Assembly: GCA_026985655.1 (NCBI GenBank)
Contig: JALSQB010000003.1
Location: forward strand, 1 to 5,874
Length of the DNA stretch: 5,874 nt
Reading direction: 5' to 3'
Origin: Campylobacteraceae bacterium
GTDB lineage: Bacteria > Campylobacterota > Campylobacteria > Campylobacterales > Sulfurovaceae
Positions 1-5,872 of this stretch are shown here, in pieces. Position 1 is the stretch's first letter. Each line of letters starts with the position of its first letter. The notes under the pieces are model-generated. The model was not told the origin of the DNA, made no database searches, and was given only the letters and a program-made list of their open reading frames with translations. The position numbers were made by a program, and so were the translations under genes.

Positions 1-111
1 GGGGTATTGCAGGTATTTTTTGGGATTGACCCCTTGGTTTTTAAAAGTCATAGATTGCCATTTGTATTTGTCTTAACAATTATTTTTTTATCTCAATTTA
101 TGCATATTTAA
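1..111 (+). CDS. Possible 3' end of a plus-strand gene (unassigned, partial)
   Basis: Frame 1 is open from the window edge to a TAA at 109-111, giving 36 residues of a hydrophobic, membrane-like tail that includes LQVFFGIDPLVF and then FVFVLTIIFLSQF. The start lies outside the window. A gene ending here would converge on the efflux operon, and the hairpin at 153-183 would sit between the two gene ends, which is a natural arrangement. Against it, 36 open codons can occur by chance in AT-rich DNA, and frame 2 is also open to position 76. The FFGIDPL segment faintly recalls membrane-bound 4Fe-4S proteins, but no Cys cluster is visible, so I do not assign a function. Confidence 0.33.
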   Translation, partial: GVLQVFFGIDPLVFKSHRLPFVFVLTIIFLSQFMHI

Positions 112-217
112 AAGAATAAAACTTAAAATAATTTTTAACGGTGATGTCAATCGCACCCTACGAATACTTGATGGGTAGGGTGCATTTTAATGAACCATAT
201 TACAGGCTCATAAAATT
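112..217. other. Intergenic region downstream of the efflux operon
   Basis: This very AT-rich stretch lies between the possible plus-strand gene end and the stop codon of the pump C-half. Its only clear structure is the inverted repeat at 153-183. I see no convincing small gene on either strand; the short ATG frames here run only a few codons. Confidence 0.6.
153..183. terminator. Hairpin between convergent gene ends, candidate terminator
   Basis: GCACCCTAC (153-161) and GTAGGGTGC (175-183) form a perfect 9-bp GC-rich stem with a 13-nt loop, standing out in AT-rich surroundings. On the plus strand it is followed by ATTTTAAT, a weak U-tract, so it fits best as a terminator for the possible gene ending at 111. 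For the efflux operon it begins about 35 nt past the stop codon, but it is followed by GATTGACATC with no U-tract. Termination in that direction would be weak or Rho-assisted. An alternative is a dispersed REP-like palindrome, which only a genome-wide search can show. Confidence 0.5.
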
Positions 218-1942
218 TTACTTCTCTTGCTCTTTACTACTCTTTTCTTCTAAACTTTCATCTTCTTGTGGCATCATAGCACTAGCATTGTCCATTAATA
301 CAGGTACAAAAAGTAATGAGACAAATACAGCAGCAACAGTTCCTGAGATAAGAGCAACGCCTAATCCACCAAAAATAGGGTCACTTGCAAGTAAAGCAGA
401 ACCTAAGATAATGGCAACAGCCGTTAAGAAGATAGGGGTAGCTCTTGTGGCAGAGGCTAGAGCAATGGCACGTTTTTTCTCCATTCCTTGGTTGTCAATC
501 AATCCTTTGGCATAGTCAATCAGAAGCAGGGAGTTTCTGGAAGATATTCCCATAAGTGCAATAAACCCAATGAGCGAGGTTGCTGTTAAGAAAAAGGTTT
601 GTGTGGTTACTAAATCAGCCACCCAGTGTCCTAAAATGACCCCAATAAGAGAGAGGAATGAACCGCCTAAAATAATTCCACTTAAGGCAAAACTTTTATA
701 GTAAATCACCAATAAGAAGAAGATAAGTACCAATGCTGCAATAAAGGCAGCTCCTAAATCTCTAAAGGTATCTAGTGTTACTTTCATCTCTCCATCCCAA
801 CGAAGTAAAAACTTCTCACCTGTTTTTTTATCGACTAAATTAAGGTCAAACATATAGGTTGAAATAGGTGCAGTTGTAACATTATACTCTTTTGAGAAAT
901 ACTCTTGCATGGTGGCACGTGCGTCTAGTAAAGGATAGACTTGAGAGACATTATCTGTTTCTGCAATAACATTAATCATACGGTCTAAATCTTTGTGCAT
1001 AATAGTTGGTTCAGAATCAACTTGGACAATATCTACCACTTCTGTTAAAGGTATGGTTAAACCTTGACGGTTTATGAGTGTTAAAGCGTTTAATTTTGAA
1101 CGTAAAGCTTCTAGGCTATTATTTTTAAGCCTTTTGGTTTTATCACTTAAAACTAAAAATATAGGGATTTGAAGTGCATGGTTTTCTGAATTTTTTGTGG
1201 CTATCTCCATTCCCTGAAAAGCAAGATATAAAATGTTATTAACTTGTTTAATGCTTAACTTCTGAAGGGCAATTTTTTCAATATTTGGAATTAGTTTATA
1301 TTTTTTAAAGATGTCATCAGACATAATATCAACATCTACCAAATCTTCGGTATGAGCTAAAATATTGGCAACTTCAGTCGATATTTTTCTTGTTTTAGCA
1401 ATGTTTTCGCCATGCACTTCAAGTACAATTTGTGCAAGTGTAGGAGGACCTGATGGTTGTTCTATCATCTTGATAATGGTTCCAGGTATGATGGATTGGC
1501 ACTTTGCCTGTAAAATAGGACGCAGACGACTGGTCATAAGAAATGAAGGTTCTTCACGTTCATGTATTGGGGTTAAGTTAATGGACATTTCAGCAACATT
1601 TTCTGTCTGCTTCATTAATGAGCCTTTAACTAATCCAGCATAATCTAAGGGAATACCTTGTTTATAAAAAGTAGAAATATCTAAAATCTCTTTTTCTTCT
1701 CTTAAAATATCGCTAATACAATGCGTTACTTGTTTTGTTTGTGCTATTGAACTTCCTGTTGGGGTATCGACATATATAGAGTAGGTTGTAGCACTTTTTC
1801 CTGGTAGCATTCTAGCGAGTACCCCCTCAAATGGAAACATAAGCAGTGAGGCAAAAAATGCAAGAATGGTTAAACCAATCACCATGGCTTTTCTAAATTT
1901 ACTGGTTAATATCCAATAGACAAATTTTTCTAATCTTTCCAT
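218..1942 (-). CDS. RND efflux pump, C-terminal half (TM7-TM12)
   Basis: This 574-residue protein is the second half of an AcrB-type RND permease, the inner-membrane proton-driven pump. It opens with an amphipathic segment (about 1-16) and TM7 (about 17-37). The periplasmic porter/docking part covers about 40-390 and includes VDTPTGSS near 58-65. TM8 to TM12 lie near 395-414, 418-438, 452-476, 501-520 and 528-549, followed by an acidic and Lys-rich cytoplasmic tail. TM10 carries GISSRNSLLLIDYAK, where R469 sits at the AcrB K940 position. TM11 carries RATPIFLT, where R500 and T507 match AcrB R971 and T978 (alignment from memory). The ATG directly follows the TAG of the N-half gene in the same frame, and AGAGG lies 8 nt upstream. 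It lacks TM1-6 and should work only with the N-half. Substrate is unknown; family membership is very secure. Confidence 0.95.
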   Translation of the reverse strand: MERLEKFVYWILTSKFRKAMVIGLTILAFFASLLMFPFEGVLARMLPGKSATTYSIYVDTPTGSSIAQTKQVTHCISDILREEKEILDISTFYKQGIPLDYAGLVKGSLMKQTENVAEMSINLTPIHEREEPSFLMTSRLRPILQAKCQSIIPGTIIKMIEQPSGPPTLAQIVLEVHGENIAKTRKISTEVANILAHTEDLVDVDIMSDDIFKKYKLIPNIEKIALQKLSIKQVNNILYLAFQGMEIATKNSENHALQIPIFLVLSDKTKRLKNNSLEALRSKLNALTLINRQGLTIPLTEVVDIVQVDSEPTIMHKDLDRMINVIAETDNVSQVYPLLDARATMQEYFSKEYNVTTAPISTYMFDLNLVDKKTGEKFLLRWDGEMKVTLDTFRDLGAAFIAALVLIFFLLVIYYKSFALSGIILGGSFLSLIGVILGHWVADLVTTQTFFLTATSLIGFIALMGISSRNSLLLIDYAKGLIDNQGMEKKRAIALASATRATPIFLTAVAIILGSALLASDPIFGGLGVALISGTVAAVFVSLLFVPVLMDNASAMMPQEDESLEEKSSKEQEK

Positions 1943-3646
1943 CTATTTTTCCTCTTTTACTGTTTTTGTATGTTCATCATGTTCATGGGTATGGTGTTCG
2001 CCTTGACAAAGTTCACAGATTCCATAAGGATTATGTTCAATGTCATGATACTCATTATGTTTTGGCTTTTTCAAAAGTTTTAAACTCAAATAAGGAGTAA
2101 AAATATAGGCAACAACAAGTGAAGCAAAGAGTGCTACGGGTACATTATAAGGAATTGGTTTCATAAATGAACCCATCATTCCTCCAACAAATGCCATAGG
2201 GACCATGGTCAGAATAATGGCAAGTGTAGCCACATTGGTAGGACCTCCCACTTCATCAGTTGCTTCAACAAGCAGTTTGCCCATCTCTTTGTTTTGCGCT
2301 TCAGGGCTATGCAGATGACGGTGAATATTTTCAATGACAATAATCGCAGCATCTACTAAAAGACCTAAGGAGAGCAAAAATGCAAACAGGGTAATCCTGT
2401 TCATGGTTTGCCCTGTCATGTACGCAATAAAAAGCGTAATGGCTAAAATAGCAGGAACAGAGAAGGTGACAATAAGAGACTCTCTCCAACCCAATGCAAA
2501 GATAAGCATTACCGCAATAATAATAATGGTAATAACCAAGTGGTGCATTAGTTCATCAACTGCTGCATTGGCTCTTTGACCATAATCTCTTGTTTTTTTG
2601 TAGGCTATTCCAAGTTCATCAAAATGAGCTTTTTCTGCATTAATGAGTTTCATAACATCTTTAGCAACAAATACAGCATTGGTTCCTGCTAGTTTAGAAA
2701 CCGAAAGGGTTACTTGTGGAATGCTTTTACTTAATGGTTTTGAAGTGTCATTTTGAGGTCGATAGATAAACTCAACATCTTTAAGATTTTGTTTGTCAAA
2801 ACTTTGTTCTACTTTAGCTACATCACGTAAGTAAACAGGAGAGTCTCGGTATGAGGTAACACGAACGCCCTCAATATCTTTGACAGAATTAATTGCATTA
2901 GAGATACCAAAGAAAACCAATTTATTGTCTTTGGTTCTTCCCTTAACATCAGGCACATTAATCGCTAATTCTTTAACGGCTGACATAATCTGCCCCATAG
3001 ATAAATGGTAGGCAGAGAGTTTATTGACATCAACCTCAATGTTAAATTGCTCTTTATGCGTACCATATAGAATTGTTTTTGCAACATTTGGAATACTGTT
3101 AATTTTATAACGAAGTTTTCTTAGCTCTTCATTAAATTCAACAAGTGAAAGTTTTGAAGTTTTTTCTCTATAAAATGCTAAGGTAACAATAGGAACATCA
3201 ATGTCAATATCAAAAGGTTTAATAAGTGGTTGTTGCACGCCTTTTGGCATTTGATCCATGTTTTGCATTACTTTATCATAAAGTTTTAAGTTTGAATCTT
3301 CTCTATCCTCTCCAATATAGTACATAACATTAACAATACCAACATTATTCATAGACGTACTGTAAACGTGTTCTATCCCTTGTACCTCACGTAGTTTTTT
3401 CTCTAAGGGCTTTGAGATAATATTCTCAACCTCCAAAGGAGTTGCTCCTGGCATAATGACCATGACACCCCCACCTGAAATAGCAATTTGTGGGTCTTCT
3501 TCTCTAGGCATAGTAGAAAGTGCTATCCAACCCAATGCTAAAATCACAATTCCTAAAACAGCTGTTAAAGGATTACGTAAAAATCCTTGACCTAATTTCC
3601 CTGCGATATCTTTAACGACATAAGGTTTTGTTGTTGTTTTTCCCAT
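1943..3646 (-). CDS. RND efflux pump, N-terminal half (TM1-TM6) with His/Cys-rich tail
   Basis: This 567-residue protein is the first half of an AcrB-type RND permease. TM1 is at about 24-45, followed by the family signature MPREEDPQI (46-54), a periplasmic porter/docking region (about 55-365), and TM2-TM6 near 368-388, 391-411, 418-440, 467-489 and 501-522. TM4 reads GLLVDAAIIVIEN. D432 matches AcrB D407, but the second Asp (AcrB D408) is Ala, as I recall for heavy-metal RND pumps such as CusA. After TM6 comes a 45-residue cytoplasmic tail with eight His and a CxxC (C544, C547). Full-length RND pumps are usually a single chain of a little over 1000 residues. Here an in-frame TAG ends the chain within the TM6-TM7 linker. 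The ATG is 2 nt after the adaptor stop, with AAAAGG 6 nt upstream. Substrate class (drug, solvent, metal) is not decidable. Confidence 0.95.
   Translation of the reverse strand: MGKTTTKPYVVKDIAGKLGQGFLRNPLTAVLGIVILALGWIALSTMPREEDPQIAISGGGVMVIMPGATPLEVENIISKPLEKKLREVQGIEHVYSTSMNNVGIVNVMYYIGEDREDSNLKLYDKVMQNMDQMPKGVQQPLIKPFDIDIDVPIVTLAFYREKTSKLSLVEFNEELRKLRYKINSIPNVAKTILYGTHKEQFNIEVDVNKLSAYHLSMGQIMSAVKELAINVPDVKGRTKDNKLVFFGISNAINSVKDIEGVRVTSYRDSPVYLRDVAKVEQSFDKQNLKDVEFIYRPQNDTSKPLSKSIPQVTLSVSKLAGTNAVFVAKDVMKLINAEKAHFDELGIAYKKTRDYGQRANAAVDELMHHLVITIIIIAVMLIFALGWRESLIVTFSVPAILAITLFIAYMTGQTMNRITLFAFLLSLGLLVDAAIIVIENIHRHLHSPEAQNKEMGKLLVEATDEVGGPTNVATLAIILTMVPMAFVGGMMGSFMKPIPYNVPVALFASLVVAYIFTPYLSLKLLKKPKHNEYHDIEHNPYGICELCQGEHHTHEHDEHTKTVKEEK
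1951..1955 (-). promoter_or_regulatory. Ribosome binding site for the pump C-half
   Basis: AGAGG, embedded in the last codons of the N-half gene, lies 8 nt before the ATG at 1942-1940. This is good Shine-Dalgarno spacing and supports true re-initiation just after the TAG at 1945-1943. The N-half end is Lys/Glu-rich, so AAA/GAG codons could also produce this string by chance. Confidence 0.6.
1970..2059 (-). other. His/Cys-rich putative metal-binding tail of the pump N-half
   Basis: This stretch encodes residues 530-559 of the N-half protein, after TM6 and therefore predicted to face the cytoplasm. It contains H530, H534, H538, the pair C544-x2-C547, and the cluster HHTHEHDEH at 551-559. Eight His and two Cys in 30 residues is far above the rest of the protein. 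Such clusters commonly bind Zn, Ni, Cu or Co. Metal binding here is inferred, and a disordered linker of accidental composition is the alternative. Confidence 0.6.
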
Positions 3647-3648
3647 TT

Positions 3649-4440
3649 TTAACCTTTTATTTGTACTTTCGCATACATTCCTGGATAGATTGATTTCCCT
3701 TTAAATTTAAATTTAATTTTCATTTTAAATTTATGGGTCATTGGATTTGAACTCGGGATAATTGAATAGATTTTTCCCGTAGTATGGAAATCCGTAGAGG
3801 GAATCTCAATAGTGACTTTTTTCCCTAATTTCATATATTTTATATCATTTTCAGAAATTTCGACAATGATACTTAGTTTTGTAAGGTCTGTTAGTATAAC
3901 CCCTGGCATACCAGGGATTGCCATCTCCCCAACATTTAATTTTTTAGCAATAATTACACCACTGTTAGGGGCTCTTAACTTAAGGTAGTTGTATTGGTTC
4001 ATGACCTCTTTCTTTTGTGCTTCTGCTTGTTTGACTTGCTTCTGTGCAATCTCAATCATGTCGTTACTGTTTTGTTCTCCTAGTTGAAGGTTTTCTAGCT
4101 CATGACTAGAAACCATTCCTTTGTTGAAGAGTCGTTGGTAACGTCCTAAATTGACCATTATATTGTTATGTTGATTGATATTCATTTGCAATGCCAGTTG
4201 GGCTTGTGAAATACCTAACTCTACTTGCTCTTTTTTAGAATCAATCTCTTTTGAATCAATTTCATAAAGTAGTTGCCCTTTTTTGACAATGTCTCCCTCT
4301 GAAACATGCATTTTTTTGACAATTCCCATGTATCGACTGGTAATCATTTTTTGATTATCCGAGATAACAGCCCCTGAAAGTTCAAGGTCTATTGCTTGCA
4401 GTGTATTGAGTCCGAGTAGTAAGATTAGTAACAGTTTCAT
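3649..4440 (-). CDS. Periplasmic adaptor (membrane fusion protein, HlyD/AcrA type), short form
   Basis: This 263-residue adaptor would link the RND pump to the TolC-like channel across the periplasm. A signal peptide (about 1-16, ending LQA) has no lipobox Cys, so the protein is probably not a lipoprotein. The first half of the lipoyl domain is at about 38-62 (GIVKKMHVSEGDIVKKGQLL). A coiled-coil hairpin spans about 63-150. The lipoyl domain resumes at LRAPNSGVI (155-163), and a beta-barrel domain follows from about 188, closing with YPGMYAKVQI (252-261). The chain ends there, so the membrane-proximal domain of AcrA-like adaptors (usually about 350-400 residues in all) seems absent or minimal. 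The ATG overlaps the channel gene stop as ATGA, with AAGGAG (4453-4448) 7 nt upstream, which implies translational coupling. Family assignment is firm; partner assignment comes from the operon. Confidence 0.95.
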   Translation of the reverse strand: MKLLLILLLGLNTLQAIDLELSGAVISDNQKMITSRYMGIVKKMHVSEGDIVKKGQLLYEIDSKEIDSKKEQVELGISQAQLALQMNINQHNNIMVNLGRYQRLFNKGMVSSHELENLQLGEQNSNDMIEIAQKQVKQAEAQKKEVMNQYNYLKLRAPNSGVIIAKKLNVGEMAIPGMPGVILTDLTKLSIIVEISENDIKYMKLGKKVTIEIPSTDFHTTGKIYSIIPSSNPMTHKFKMKIKFKFKGKSIYPGMYAKVQIKG

Positions 4441-5810
4441 GATTGTTCTCCTTCATTTAGTATGCTTTTAAGTTCGAAAACCTTGGCATTTCTGTCATTT
4501 TTTGCAGTAAGTAGTTTAAGTAGTACCTCTAACTCTTTTGATTGCTTGATGAGTACATCTGAAATAGAGCTAATGCCTTCTTTGTATTGCTCTTGATAAT
4601 TTTGATACACTTGTGATGCAAATTGTAGTTGTGTGTTAAGACTATTTACTTCTGCCTCTTTACTTTTTATTTCTGTTTGTAATTTTGCAATTTTTAAGCC
4701 AATGCCTTTTTCAGCTAAATCAACTTGATCTCTCACTTTGAGATTTTCAACTTTGGCTTTATCTAAATTGTATTTATCTATGCCTCCGTTAAACAGATTC
4801 CATTCTACTTGTACGCCAACGGTATAAAAATCTTTATCAATAAAATCATTAAAAGGTTTGTCATCAGAAGAGCCATATTCTCCAAAAGCACCTACGGTAG
4901 GTAGATAATTTGCTTTTTGAGTCTCTATGAGCATATCGGTAATTTGTACACCTAGTTTGGCTTTTTGAATGTCTAAATTATTTGCCAAAAATGTCTCTGC
5001 ATTAATCTCTGGCATAGGAATAGTATCTGTTAAGTTTTGAATGGAAGTGACTTCATTGTTTAAAAGAAAAGATAAATATTGATAGGCTAATTTTTTATTA
5101 TAGTTTGCTTGTGTTAGCATGCTTTGGGCTTCTGCTTTTCTTGCTTGCACTTCTAAAATATCTATTTTTTTTGCAAACCCCTCTTCTTGCATACTGCTGA
5201 CAATATTTTCTAACTCGTCAATATTGGAAACAATGTTATTTAAGTTACTAATATATTGATTAAGTAAGGAGATGTCATAAAATGTTTTTCTGGTTTGAAA
5301 TATTTTTTCATTAAGAATTTTAGAGGTATCAAGCTGACTCATATATTCTAGTGATTTACTGATTTTGCCATATTGTTCAAGTTTTCCTCCTGTATAAAGA
5401 GGCACCATGTAGCTAATGGTTGTTTGAAAATGATTTCGTGCATCAGGATAGTTTAAATCTTTTGGTTGGACGGGTAGGGGATTAGTCTGTCCCGACATAT
5501 CAAAGTCTGAAAATCCAAAATCTCCAAATGAAGCTTCTCTACTTTTAAGTTTAAAGCCAAAAATATTACCTGCATCATTTGAGCGTAAGGCTTGAAAATT
5601 AACACCCAATTTACCATATTTATGTCCCGTAGCCATTTGTGTTTCATACTGTTTAATCTGTTCATTAACCTTAGAGATTTTGACTTCAAGGTTATTTTTC
5701 TTCATCAGCTTAATGGCTTCATCTAAAGAGAGATTTTGAAGTCTGCTTGCTTGTGTTGTTGTTATGAGTAATAATACAGAAAATGCAATTGTTAGCTTGG
5801 GTATAAACAT
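4437..5810 (-). CDS. TolC-like outer-membrane efflux channel (OEP family)
   Basis: This 457-residue protein is the outer-membrane duct of the efflux system. A signal peptide is visible at about 1-21 (hydrophobic core FSVLLLI, cleavage near TTTQA). No lipobox Cys is present. The first OEP repeat starts at LSLDEAIKLMKKNN (27-40) and contains the strand YMVPLYTGGKLEQYG (134-148), then long coiled-coil helices. The second repeat contains NYLPTVGAFGEYG (301-313) and VEWNLFNGG (335-343), then helices to about 450. The matching pair of xPLYTGGK and WNLFNGG strands is typical of the TolC/OprM fold, and the length is normal for the family. It is first in the operon. The start ATG at 5810-5808 is preceded by AAAAGGAT, with 6 nt between the GG and the ATG. 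The SD lies in one arm of the inverted repeat at 5816-5852. Confidence 0.95.
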   Translation of the reverse strand: MFIPKLTIAFSVLLLITTTQASRLQNLSLDEAIKLMKKNNLEVKISKVNEQIKQYETQMATGHKYGKLGVNFQALRSNDAGNIFGFKLKSREASFGDFGFSDFDMSGQTNPLPVQPKDLNYPDARNHFQTTISYMVPLYTGGKLEQYGKISKSLEYMSQLDTSKILNEKIFQTRKTFYDISLLNQYISNLNNIVSNIDELENIVSSMQEEGFAKKIDILEVQARKAEAQSMLTQANYNKKLAYQYLSFLLNNEVTSIQNLTDTIPMPEINAETFLANNLDIQKAKLGVQITDMLIETQKANYLPTVGAFGEYGSSDDKPFNDFIDKDFYTVGVQVEWNLFNGGIDKYNLDKAKVENLKVRDQVDLAEKGIGLKIAKLQTEIKSKEAEVNSLNTQLQFASQVYQNYQEQYKEGISSISDVLIKQSKELEVLLKLLTAKNDRNAKVFELKSILNEGEQS

Positions 5811-5825
5811 AAATATCCTTTTACT

Positions 5826-5831
5826 TATAAT
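5826..5831 (+). promoter_or_regulatory. Candidate divergent -10 box (TATAAT) on the plus strand
   Basis: TATAAT reads on the plus strand inside the left arm of the inverted repeat, and a second plus-strand TATAAT lies at 5839-5844. Either could drive a gene starting just beyond the right edge. In such AT-rich DNA the hexamer alone is weak evidence; the outward-facing ribosome binding site strengthens it. Confidence 0.3.
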
Positions 5832-5836
5832 ATAGA

Positions 5837-5842
5837 ATTATA
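5837..5842 (-). promoter_or_regulatory. Candidate -10 box (TATAAT) of the efflux operon
   Basis: TATAAT reads on the minus strand 26 nt before the channel gene ATG. It would start the transcript near 5828-5830, leaving a leader of about 20 nt that still includes the AAAAGGAT site. No good -35 hexamer lies at normal spacing, only T-rich repeats, which is usual for sigma70 promoters in Campylobacterota. A second, weaker box (TATTAT, 5832-5827) would leave almost no leader. Confidence 0.45.
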
Positions 5843-5872
5843 ATTAAAAGGAGTTAAAAGAAGTTGAAAGGA
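5843..5872. repeat. Three tandem 10-bp imperfect direct repeats
   Basis: ATTAAAAGGA (5843-5852), GTTAAAAGAA (5853-5862) and GTTGAAAGGA (5863-5872) follow one another with no gap, with consensus RTTAAAAGGA. The period is about one helical turn, so all copies face the same side of the DNA. They lie just upstream of the minus-strand -10 box, where a regulator or RNA polymerase would touch. The first copy is also part of the right arm of the inverted repeat. Confidence 0.55.

Larger units (their letters stand above)
5816..5852. promoter_or_regulatory. 37-bp inverted repeat, candidate operator over divergent promoters
   Basis: Left arm TCCTTTTACTTATAAT (5816-5831) and right arm ATTATAATTAAAAGGA (5837-5852) are reverse complements at 15 of 16 positions (only 5824/5844 fails), around the 5-nt centre ATAGA. 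The inner 7 bp on each side are perfect. The element covers the channel gene's Shine-Dalgarno sequence and candidate -10 boxes on both strands. Two readings are possible. It may be an operator for a dimeric repressor. Alternatively, if transcription starts upstream of it, it may form an RNA hairpin that hides the AAAAGGA ribosome binding site. Confidence 0.6.

Noticed and set aside
144..149. TTGACA on the minus strand, resembling a -35 box
   Set aside because: The sequence at 17-nt spacing (TTTAAG) is a poor -10 box, and no gene follows on the minus strand inside the window.
141..515. Plus-strand open frame of 124 residues starting near the hairpin
   Set aside because: It is antisense to the well-supported 3' end of the pump C-half, starts at the terminator-like palindrome, and its protein has no recognisable pattern.
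1365..1643. Plus-strand open frame of 92 residues
   Set aside because: It lies wholly antisense within the pump C-half porter domain and has no recognisable domain; it is a shadow of the real gene.
2334..2579. Plus-strand open frame of 81 residues
   Set aside because: It is antisense to TM2-TM4 of the pump N-half. Its Ile/Ala-rich protein follows from complementing membrane-helix codons.
218..3646. Assignment of the pump as a CusA-type heavy-metal exporter
   Set aside because: The TM4 D-A pattern and the His-rich tail hint at metals. However, the PREEDPQI signature, Arg in TM10 and overall motifs look HAE-like, and I could not see the CusA methionine pathway; substrate left open.
3694..3729. 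Low-complexity AT-rich stretch near the adaptor 3' end
   Set aside because: It simply encodes the alternating Lys/hydrophobic beta-strand around residues 238-249 of the adaptor and needs no other explanation.
5453..5689. Minus-strand open frame of 78 residues in another frame of the channel gene
   Set aside because: It is fully inside the TolC-like gene, which has strong family motifs throughout; no independent support.
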